Below the pieces are notes generated by a model that saw nothing but the letters and a program-made list of their open reading frames with translations, was not told where the DNA came from and made no database searches. From NCBI GenBank assembly GCA_020431405.1, contig JAGQIK010000115.1, positions 47,943 to 111,942 on the forward strand: 64,000 bases of DNA, written 5' to 3'. The position numbers and the translations under genes are program-made. This DNA is from Myxococcales bacterium (lineage in GTDB: Bacteria; Myxococcota_A; Polyangia; GCA-2747355). Positions 11,790-18,702 of this stretch are shown here, piece after piece (the first letter of the stretch is position 1; every line of letters starts with the position of its first letter).

Positions 11790-13454
11790 ATGAGCGCCGA
11801 GGCCGCCAAGCGAGCACTCGATGACGGCGACACAGACCAGGCGCTCGCAGCAGCGCTCGCCGCGTGGCGCGAGACGCGCTCTGCCGTCATCGCCGAGGTG
11901 ATCGAGGCCGTCGACAGCGCCGACCCGGCGCCGCAGCCCAAGGGGCGCACCAAAGAGGATTTTCAGCGTGCATGGATCGCGCTGGCGCGCTCCGAGCAGT
12001 GCACGCCGCGCGAGGTCGGCGCGCTGGCGCGTGCGCTGCGCAAGAAGGTACCGATCGCAGCCGACTACTTCGGCATCCTGCGACCCGAATACACCCGCGA
12101 GAAGTACGCCGCGCCGCTCGCCCGGCTCGAGGCGTTGGCGCAGCTCGGCCCCGATCCGCGCCTCGCCGCCGCCGTCGCTGAGCTGCTGCGAGCCGCGCCG
12201 TTCAGCGCCTACGACGCCGCTGGCGCGGAGACGGTCTACGGCACCATGCTGCGTGCGCTCGTGGCACTAGGCGATCCGCGCCAGCTCGTCGCCATGCGGG
12301 AGCTCGCCGCCTCTCCGCGCGCGCGCCGCGCCACCGTTCGCGACTACCTCGCGCGCGCCCTGCCCAACGCCATCGCGCAGCTCGAAGCCGTCAGCGTCTC
12401 GTCTATCGACGACGAGCAACGGTGGCGCGCGCTGCTGCCGGCGCGCGATGACGCCGCGCGCGATGGGCGCAGCGCCAGCGAGCTGCTGGCGGCGATCTAT
12501 CAAGACCCCGACGACGATGACTCGCGCCGGGTTTACGCCGACCTGCTGCAGGAGGCCGGCGACCCGCGCGGCGAGCTGATCGGCCTGCAGCTGCAGCAAG
12601 CGCGCGGCGCGGCGAGCAGCAAAGAGGAGCGCCGCGTTCGCGCGCTGCTGCGCGCTCATCGCGGCCAGTGGATCGGTGAAGATCTGGAACGCGTGCTCAA
12701 CAAGGTCGTCTTCGAACGGGGCTTTCTGTTCGCTGCCGAGCTGGCGCAGAACGCGGTGGCCACCGACGAGATCTGGCAGCGCGCCGCCGCGGACGAGCGG
12801 CTCGCCACGTTGCGCGAGCTGCACAAGGGGCGCGGCAGCGCGCGCCGACTGCAGCTCTTCGTCGAGGGCGCCGCGCGCAACCTGACGTCGCTCGAGGTGC
12901 CCAGCAACACGATCCTCGACGTGCTGGTGGGCTTGCCGGGACCACGCGCGCTGCAGGCGCTCTCGCTGCCGCGGCCGCCGAGCCGAAAGAAGCTCGCGGC
13001 GATGGTCGAGGCGAGCTCGCTCGCCAACCTGCGGCGGCTAACGCTGACTATCGATCCCGGCGACATCGAGCGCGTGCTCGGTGATCTACGCCGCTACCGC
13101 CTGCTCGAGCGGCTGCAAGCGCTCACGCTGCAGCCGAGCGGCTATCAGGTCGAAGACGGCCCCGCGGTGATGCGGCTGTGGGCCGAGCTGCCCGTCAAGC
13201 TGAGCTACCTGGCTTACGGCCACGAGCACGCGCGCTTCGTTATCGAGCGGCGCGCCGACGGCCGATGTATCGCGCGCTGCGTGGGCTGGGCGGCAGACTT
13301 TGCAGCGGCCTTCGCCTCCGCGCTGCCCGGCGAGGTGCGCGAGCTGGTCTTCACGCCGTGCAAGCACGGGGGGCCGACCCCCGAAAAGCAGGCCATCGCC
13401 GCCGCCACGCGCGGCCGCGTCGAGCCCCTGGAAGTGCGCTTCGAGGGCTACTAG
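11790..13454 (+). CDS. TIGR02996 domain-containing protein
   Basis: 554 residues. The centre carries the TIGR02996 signature (ELLAAIYQDPDDDDSRRVYA, then DLLQEAGDPRGELIGLQLQQ). The C-terminal half has leucine-rich-repeat-like strands (LTSLEVPSNTILDVLVGLPG, LANLRRLTLTIDPGDIERVL), as is common in this family; the N-terminal 220 residues are helical and HEAT-like. Cytoplasmic, function unknown. Start chosen at the ATG 61 bp from the divergent kinase start; an earlier in-frame ATG at 11655 would overlap the kinase gene. Confidence 0.85.
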   Translation: MSAEAAKRALDDGDTDQALAAALAAWRETRSAVIAEVIEAVDSADPAPQPKGRTKEDFQRAWIALARSEQCTPREVGALARALRKKVPIAADYFGILRPEYTREKYAAPLARLEALAQLGPDPRLAAAVAELLRAAPFSAYDAAGAETVYGTMLRALVALGDPRQLVAMRELAASPRARRATVRDYLARALPNAIAQLEAVSVSSIDDEQRWRALLPARDDAARDGRSASELLAAIYQDPDDDDSRRVYADLLQEAGDPRGELIGLQLQQARGAASSKEERRVRALLRAHRGQWIGEDLERVLNKVVFERGFLFAAELAQNAVATDEIWQRAAADERLATLRELHKGRGSARRLQLFVEGAARNLTSLEVPSNTILDVLVGLPGPRALQALSLPRPPSRKKLAAMVEASSLANLRRLTLTIDPGDIERVLGDLRRYRLLERLQALTLQPSGYQVEDGPAVMRLWAELPVKLSYLAYGHEHARFVIERRADGRCIARCVGWAADFAAAFASALPGEVRELVFTPCKHGGPTPEKQAIAAATRGRVEPLEVRFEGY

Positions 13455-13459
13455 AGCCT

Positions 13460-14260
13460 CTAGCGCGAAAGTCCTGCGGCTTTCATTTTGGCCGTCTGGT
13501 AGGAGTCGGCTCGCTCCGCCGGCGCGCGTCGCTTCTGCGCGGTCATCGCCACTTTGCCCTCGATCGCGAGCTCGCGCTGACTGCCGCGCACCTTGGCGCG
13601 AAAGACCTTCGAGCCGCCTTTGTCGGCCACCGAGCACTCGCCGGGCACGATTTTCAGCTCATCGCGAAACATCGAACGCTTCCACAGCGCGCACTTTCCG
13701 GCCCGCAGCGTGAAGGTCTGACCGCCCAGGCAGGCGACCCAGGCGCCGTCGGTGCCGGCGATCGCTGCGCCGCCGAGCCCAGCGTAGAGCGTGTCGCCAT
13801 CGAAGGCCACCACCGTGATCGTGCTCGTGGTGCCGCCGCCGAGCTGGCGAGAGAGCTTGATCGCGCAGGGCGAGAGCACGCTCAGCTCGAAGCGCTTCTC
13901 TCTCGCACCATCGTAAACAGCCACCGAGCGCCCGCGCACGTTCCACGCGTGAGCTCGCGCGAGGGTCGCGCCGCGTACGAGCCACGCACCTTGCAGCCGC
14001 GCGAGCAGCTTCTCCATGCCGAAGCCCGAGAAGCCGGCGGGCACCACGACCTCGAGGTCGGCGGCAGACGCCGTCGCCGCGCCACTCGCCTTGGCGCCAC
14101 CAGAGCCTGCGCCGCTGCCGCCTTTGTTCGTCGCCTGCGCCGCCGAGCCTGCGCCGGCGCTGCTCCCGGCGGCGCCGCCGCTCGACTGCTTCTTCGAACA
14201 AGCCGCCAGCGAGAGCCCCGCTGCCAGCACCAGCGCGCTGCAGATCACCGTGGTGCGCAT
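13460..14260 (-). CDS. Hypothetical lipoprotein
   Basis: 266 residues from the ATG at 14260, which gives a clean lipoprotein signal (MRTTVICSALVLAAGLSLAAC). Next comes a Gly/Ser/Ala linker, then a beta-rich domain (LEVVVPAGFSGFGMEKLLAR, STITVVAFDGDTLYAGLGGA). The C-terminus is Lys/Arg-rich (KVAMTAQKRRAPAERADSYQ). No family recognised. The last gene base lies 5 bp from the convergent TIGR02996 gene. Confidence 0.72.
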   Translation of the reverse strand: MRTTVICSALVLAAGLSLAACSKKQSSGGAAGSSAGAGSAAQATNKGGSGAGSGGAKASGAATASAADLEVVVPAGFSGFGMEKLLARLQGAWLVRGATLARAHAWNVRGRSVAVYDGAREKRFELSVLSPCAIKLSRQLGGGTTSTITVVAFDGDTLYAGLGGAAIAGTDGAWVACLGGQTFTLRAGKCALWKRSMFRDELKIVPGECSVADKGGSKVFRAKVRGSQRELAIEGKVAMTAQKRRAPAERADSYQTAKMKAAGLSR

Positions 14261-14266
14261 CTGTCG

Positions 14267-14272
14267 ACGGTA
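14267..14272 (-). promoter_or_regulatory. Candidate leaderless promoter (TACCGT-N6-ATG)
   Basis: TACCGT on the minus strand, then 6 nt, then the ATG at 14260; no Shine-Dalgarno. This fits the TANNNT spacing of leaderless transcripts. Confidence 0.35.
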
Positions 14273-14321
14273 GCACGCGCCGCGTGCGCTGGCGGCGCGC
14301 TTGCCGCATCCTATCGGTGCA

Positions 14322-15605
14322 ATGCCCCGCCGCCACCCGCTCTCGGTCGCCGCCGTACTGATCCTCGCCTTCGCGCCGTGCGCCTGTAGCAGCGCCAGCG
14401 AGCCGTTGCCCGAGCTGCCGGCCGTCTCCGAGTTGCCGCGGCGCGACGAGCTGCCCGACGCGCTGACCACGTTCATTGGCGCGCGCAGCATCGACAGCCC
14501 CGACGCGTGGCGCGACGTGCGAGCTCCCGAGCTGCGCCGACTCTTTCAGCACTACGTCTACGGTTTTTGGCCGACCACAGCCGAGGTGCGCTCCGAGGTG
14601 ATCAAGGACGTCACCATCGCCGGCGGCAAGGTGCGGTACAAGCACGTGCGTTTGACCCACGGCGACGGCAGCGCGCCGCCGATCAACGTCGCGTTGTTTC
14701 TGCCGCCCGCGGCCACGCGTGCGCCGCCCGTCTTCCTCGCGCTCGACCCGTGCGGCAACCACACGTTGATCGCCGACCCCGAGGTGGCGCTCTCGAGCGC
14801 GTGGGTCGACGGGCTGTGTCCGGGCGCCGTCGATAACAAGGCCACCGAGGCGGGCCGCGGCGGGCGCGCGGAGCGCTGGCCCATCGCGCTGATCGTCGAG
14901 CGCGGCTTCGCGCTCGCCGCGGTTCACGAGAGCGACATCGATCCCGACAACCGCGACGACACCAGCTTCGCCGATGGTGTGCACCCGCACTACCAGGTCG
15001 ACGTTGCCCCGGCGCAGCGCTGGGGCACGATCGCCGCCTGGACCTTCGGCGTGCAACGCGTCGTCGACCATCTCGTCGCCGACTCCGACGTCGACGGCAA
15101 GCGCATCATCACCGTCGGGCACTCGCGCCGCGGCAAGGTCGCGCTGCTCGCGGCCGCCTTCGACGAGCGCATCGCGATGGCGATCCCGCACCAGTCGGGC
15201 ACCGGCGGCGCGACGCTCAGCCGCAGCAGCCTGGGCGAATCGCTGTTTGCCATCAATGGCCTCTTTCCACACTGGTTCAACGACACCTTCCCGCTGTTCA
15301 ACAACAAGGAGGTCTTTTTGCCGGTGGACCAGCACCTGCTGATCGCGCTGGTTGCGCCGCGGCCGCTGCTCGCGACCAACGGCGACGACGACAGCTGGGC
15401 CGATCCGCCCGGCGCGCTGCGCGCTGTCGAAGCCGCCTCGCCGGTCTACGAGCTGCTCGGAAGCTCCGGTCTGCAGAAGAACGGCAACGACGTCCTGCTC
15501 GAAGCCGACCTTTCGTGGCACAGCCGACCCGGCGGCCACAGCCTCGGGCTCGAGGACTGGCAGACCTTCCTGCGATTCGCGGAGCACCATTTCGGCGCGC
15601 AGTAG
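14322..15605 (+). CDS. CE15-like (glucuronoyl) esterase, exported
   Basis: 427 residues from the ATG at 14322; a TTG seven codons earlier is possible. The N-terminus is a signal peptide with a cysteine pair (LAFAPCACSS), perhaps a lipoprotein. An alpha/beta-hydrolase follows with nucleophile motif GHSRRGK (Ser268) and downstream HQSGTGGATLSR, which together match bacterial CE15 glucuronoyl esterases rather than generic esterases. CE15 enzymes cleave ester links between glucuronoxylan and lignin. The C-terminal HSRPGGHSLGLEDW provides the likely catalytic His. Confidence 0.8.
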   Translation: MPRRHPLSVAAVLILAFAPCACSSASEPLPELPAVSELPRRDELPDALTTFIGARSIDSPDAWRDVRAPELRRLFQHYVYGFWPTTAEVRSEVIKDVTIAGGKVRYKHVRLTHGDGSAPPINVALFLPPAATRAPPVFLALDPCGNHTLIADPEVALSSAWVDGLCPGAVDNKATEAGRGGRAERWPIALIVERGFALAAVHESDIDPDNRDDTSFADGVHPHYQVDVAPAQRWGTIAAWTFGVQRVVDHLVADSDVDGKRIITVGHSRRGKVALLAAAFDERIAMAIPHQSGTGGATLSRSSLGESLFAINGLFPHWFNDTFPLFNNKEVFLPVDQHLLIALVAPRPLLATNGDDDSWADPPGALRAVEAASPVYELLGSSGLQKNGNDVLLEADLSWHSRPGGHSLGLEDWQTFLRFAEHHFGAQ

Positions 15606-15642
15606 GTCCTGATGCACGTGCCGGAACATCGGCTGCGCGCCG

Positions 15643-16944
15643 GTGTCGGCAAGCTATGTGTTGTTGACCAGCCTCGCGCTCGCCATCCCCACCGCCGCGC
15701 TGCTGACCTACCGCCTGCTCTGGCGCCGCCGCTACGCAGGGCCGCGCGTGCGCGGCGAGCACCGCTGCGTGCGCGGCCGCGTGGTGGGGCCCGGTGACGC
15801 GGGCGCCACTGTGCTCGCGGCGCGCCGCGGCTGCGTGCTCGCGGAAGCCTGGTTCGACATCGAGCGCGACGTCGATGCCGCGGCCGCCGCGGCCGCCGAC
15901 CGACCCACGCGTCAAACCGTGCACGTCGGCGGAGGCTACGTCGTCGCGCGCCTGTCGACGCTGTGCGTCGGCGATCGCGTCACGCTGCACGCCGTCGACC
16001 TGCCGTTGCTCGCCGACAACCACTACCGGGCGCTGCCGCTGCGCTGGGGGCTGTCGGCGCTGCACGTGGCGCGCGGGGCGTGGCCTCGGCTGCGCTGGCT
16101 CGACCCGCTGCTGTGGCTGCTCTTCGCCGCCACGCTCTACAGCGCCGGACGCGCGGGCTACGAGCTGCACAAACGCGGCGGCTGCCCCGCTGGCACGTGG
16201 CAACGCGGCAGCCGCGCAGAGCTCGCGATCTGGTGCGTGCGCGCCAACAGCAAGGTGCAACACGGCCCCTATCGCTGGTGGCACAGCAGCGGGAGGCTCG
16301 CCGAGCAGGGGCAGTACGTTGCAGGCCACCCAGTGGGCCACCGCGTGATGTACACGGCTCACGGCAGCCTGCGCGAGCTTCGCTTCTTCGACGGGCGTGG
16401 TCGCAAGCGCTGGAGCGTGCGCTTCACCTTCGAAGGCGCGCAGGAGCACAGCTCGTGGGACGAGAGCGGTCTACAGCACGGCGACTGGACGCTGCAGAAC
16501 GCCCGCGGGCAGCTCGAGAAGCTCGCGCAGTACGTTCACGGCGAGCTTCACGGCAAGAGCGTGAGCTTCGACCACGAGGGCCGCATCACGGACCTTTCGT
16601 ACTGGCGCCGCAACCAGGAGCACGGGCTGTCGCGCGATTGGTTTCGCGGAGTGCTCGTCGAGCGCACCCAGTATCGTCGCGGCAAGCGCCACGGGCTTTC
16701 GACCAAGTGGTACTTCAACGGCTTGATCAAGGAGCACGGCCACTACCGCGACGACGAGCGCGATGGCCAGTGGGTCTTTTGGTTCTTAGACGGCGGCCCG
16801 CGCGCTCGCGGCCGCTACGAGCGCGGGCTGATGGAGGGGTCGTGGAGCTTCTGGCAGCCAGGCGGGGGGTTCTCGCGTCGCGCACGCTACGCCGGGGGAC
16901 GGCGCGTCAAGACCATCGAGTCTGTCAGCGGCGCACGGCGGTAA
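15643..16944 (+). CDS. Membrane protein with MORN/YwqK-type repeats
   Basis: 433 residues from a GTG. A transmembrane helix at the N-terminus (YVLLTSLALAIPTAALLTY) and another near residue 155 (DPLLWLLFAATLYSAGRAGY) flank an approximately 120-residue beta-rich domain. The C-terminal 250 residues hold about nine MORN-like repeats with the core hG-x-W/Y (QHGPYRWWHSSGRLAEQG, LQHGDWTLQNARGQLEK, RDGQWVFWFLDGG). Such repeats occur in YwqK-family proteins and membrane-associated scaffolds. Function not assignable. Its 3' end overlaps the next, convergent gene by 20 bp. Confidence 0.8.
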   Translation: MSASYVLLTSLALAIPTAALLTYRLLWRRRYAGPRVRGEHRCVRGRVVGPGDAGATVLAARRGCVLAEAWFDIERDVDAAAAAAADRPTRQTVHVGGGYVVARLSTLCVGDRVTLHAVDLPLLADNHYRALPLRWGLSALHVARGAWPRLRWLDPLLWLLFAATLYSAGRAGYELHKRGGCPAGTWQRGSRAELAIWCVRANSKVQHGPYRWWHSSGRLAEQGQYVAGHPVGHRVMYTAHGSLRELRFFDGRGRKRWSVRFTFEGAQEHSSWDESGLQHGDWTLQNARGQLEKLAQYVHGELHGKSVSFDHEGRITDLSYWRRNQEHGLSRDWFRGVLVERTQYRRGKRHGLSTKWYFNGLIKEHGHYRDDERDGQWVFWFLDGGPRARGRYERGLMEGSWSFWQPGGGFSRRARYAGGRRVKTIESVSGARR

Positions 16945-17626
16945 ACGGCAAGCGCAGCTCGACCGTGATGCCCGCCGCGGCGCCGGCGTTGCCGCCTTGG
17001 CCGAGCACGGCGCAGCCGCCGGCGAGGCCGGTGACGATCTCGCCCGAGAGGTTGGTGCCGATGGGCACGCCGGCGGCGTTGGTCGAGCTCGACGTGATGC
17101 TGCCGGTGGCATAGGAGACCGACAGCAGGCCGCACACGCCGGCCGCTGCGGCGCCGACGCCGAGGGCGATGGAGAAGTCGTGGTCGCTGTCGACGTTGCC
17201 GAGCAGCGTCGCCTTTTCGTAATCCGACAGCGCGCCCTTGGGGTTGAACGTCACGGCCAGCAGATGCATGTCGGCGCCGGGCTGCGTCATGGTGACCTGG
17301 TTTGGAAACACGTCCTGCGGACAGGTCACGTCCCCGCGCTCGCACATCGCCTTGAGGTCGACCTGGATGCCGTCGATGTCGATCGGCCCGCCCACGCCCG
17401 TGGCGTAGGTCTGCGTCGCCACGACGACGCCACCGCTCTTGACGATGACGGTGAGGTCCGTGCCATAGCTCACGTCCCAGTCAGCGCCGGCCACGCCGCC
17501 GACATCGATGCCGGGCTCGCCCGGACGGTTATCGAGGCCGCTTCCGCAGCCGCGCTGGTCGCCAGCGGCGGCGGTGAGCAGCGGGAAGGCGAGGGCGAGA
17601 CAAGCGATGGCTAGGCGATATCTCAT
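16925..17626 (-). CDS. Secreted hypothetical protein
   Basis: 233 residues from the ATG at 17626, preceded by AAGGAG with 6-nt spacing. Signal peptide MRYRLAIACLALAFPLLTAAAG. The mature part is beta-rich and Gly/Ala-rich, with paired cysteines (GCGSG; MCERGDVTC) and the segments FPNQVTMTQPGADMHLLAV and GAAAGITVELRLPF. It resembles secreted proteins of unknown function that are frequent in myxobacteria; I cannot assign a role. Confidence 0.75.
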   Translation of the reverse strand: MRYRLAIACLALAFPLLTAAAGDQRGCGSGLDNRPGEPGIDVGGVAGADWDVSYGTDLTVIVKSGGVVVATQTYATGVGGPIDIDGIQVDLKAMCERGDVTCPQDVFPNQVTMTQPGADMHLLAVTFNPKGALSDYEKATLLGNVDSDHDFSIALGVGAAAAGVCGLLSVSYATGSITSSSTNAAGVPIGTNLSGEIVTGLAGGCAVLGQGGNAGAAAGITVELRLPFTAVRR

Positions 17627-17767
17627 GCGGCGCTCCTTGGTTGCCAGTCTACAAAGCAACGCGTGCGCCAGAAGCAGCGCAGCTCACAAACACAGCCGAT
17701 TCCAGCCGAGCCTGTGCAGCGGATCACGGGCGCGCTGGCGCCGACTTTCACGACCCTTGACTGCTGT

Positions 17768-18493
17768 CTATGGAGCGCGGTCCGACGCCTCGAGCGCGTC
17801 GGCGAGGCGTCTGACCTCGGGGATGTCACGCGTGATCGAGCCCGTCGCCGTGAACCCGCGCAGCGAGCGCAGCGTGCGGATCACCGAGCGATACGCGCGG
17901 TACTCCGGGTGGCGCTTGGTCGCCTTCGACACGTGCAGATACGTGCCATAGGACCGCTCGCGACTCTTGATGAAGTCGCGGATCTGCTGCTTGCTCGCGC
18001 CGACCTGGCGCAGCAGGCCGATGGCCATGTTGTTGGCCTGAAGCTCGCCGACGGCCGCCTCGACGAAGCGCATCGGGTGGTGCGCATCGAGCCGTCCGCG
18101 CCGCGGTCGCGGGCGGAACTGTCCGCGCTGCTGCGCATACAGCCCGTGACCGAGCTCGTGCAGCAGCGACGACCCGGCGTGATTGGCGCCGCCGGGGCGC
18201 CACCACGTGCGCAGCTTGCCTTTCGCCACCGACAGCACGTTGCCGAGGATGTTGCTGCCCGCCGGATCGCGCGGCAGCGTCTTGGCGTGCGAGGGGTGGC
18301 GCAACATGCGCGGGTCGCGCGGCTGGATGCGGCGGATGACAAACCCGCGCGCTTTCGCTTCGCGCACCACGCGGCGCAGCACGCGGATATCGGCGGCTCG
18401 CAGCGGCGGCGCGCCAACCGCGGGCTGCGCGCTGCTCGACAGCACGACCAGCGCGACGGGCAGAGCGGCAAGCGTGAAGCGAGGCGAGCGCAC
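17768..18493 (-). CDS. Secreted HExxH metallopeptidase-like protein
   Basis: 241 residues from a GTG at 18493, chosen because it gives a standard signal peptide (MRSPRFTLAALPVALVVLSS); a GTG at 18535 would add 14 residues without charge logic. The mature protein contains LLHELGHGLYAQ, a zincin HExxH signature, followed by EAAVGELQANNMAIGLLRQV, which could supply a third ligand. About 110 basic residues precede the motif. Probably a small secreted metallopeptidase or a related conserved fold; family not identified. Confidence 0.7.
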   Translation of the reverse strand: MRSPRFTLAALPVALVVLSSSAQPAVGAPPLRAADIRVLRRVVREAKARGFVIRRIQPRDPRMLRHPSHAKTLPRDPAGSNILGNVLSVAKGKLRTWWRPGGANHAGSSLLHELGHGLYAQQRGQFRPRPRRGRLDAHHPMRFVEAAVGELQANNMAIGLLRQVGASKQQIRDFIKSRERSYGTYLHVSKATKRHPEYRAYRSVIRTLRSLRGFTATGSITRDIPEVRRLADALEASDRAP

Positions 18494-18535
18494 AGCGGCG
18501 AACGTTGCATCGCCCGTGCCCGCCCCGAGGGTCAC

Positions 18536-18702
18536 TCTACGCCCTCCAACCCCGCGGAACCAAAGGCCCTACAGCCCACAATGACAAAACCAAACGTGCG
18601 GATACCGCACGTCGGGTTTTGTCATTGTGGGTTATTCGTCCTTTGAATCCAGGGGCTTGCGGAGCAGAGAGTGACCCCGGTGGGTGGCGGCTTTTGTCCC
18701 GG
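18536..18702. other. Intergenic region with a long palindrome
   Basis: No gene. Dominated by the 57-bp inverted repeat at 18575-18631, between the 3' end of the cytochrome operon and the start of the metallopeptidase-like gene (both minus strand). Confidence 0.7.
18575..18631. repeat. 57-bp near-perfect palindrome with two nested arms
   Basis: Outer arms of 17 bp are perfect (CCCACAATGACAAAACC at 18575-18591 and its complement at 18615-18631). Inner arms of 8 bp are also perfect (ACGTGCGG at 18594-18601, CCGCACGT at 18605-18612), with a 3-nt loop and one 2-nt mismatch between the two blocks. It lies 72 bp beyond the last stop codon of the operon. There is no U-tract, so a classical intrinsic terminator is unlikely; a stable mRNA 3' end, a dimeric protein site or a small palindromic element are alternatives. 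Confidence 0.9.

Noticed and set aside
13659..15629. A 656-codon minus-strand frame across the lipoprotein and CE15-like genes
   Set aside because: It runs antisense to a CE15-like esterase with clear catalytic motifs and overlaps a lipoprotein gene; no homology-like features.
18575..18631. Palindrome as a standard rho-independent terminator
   Set aside because: No U-tract follows on either strand; kept as a structure of unknown role.
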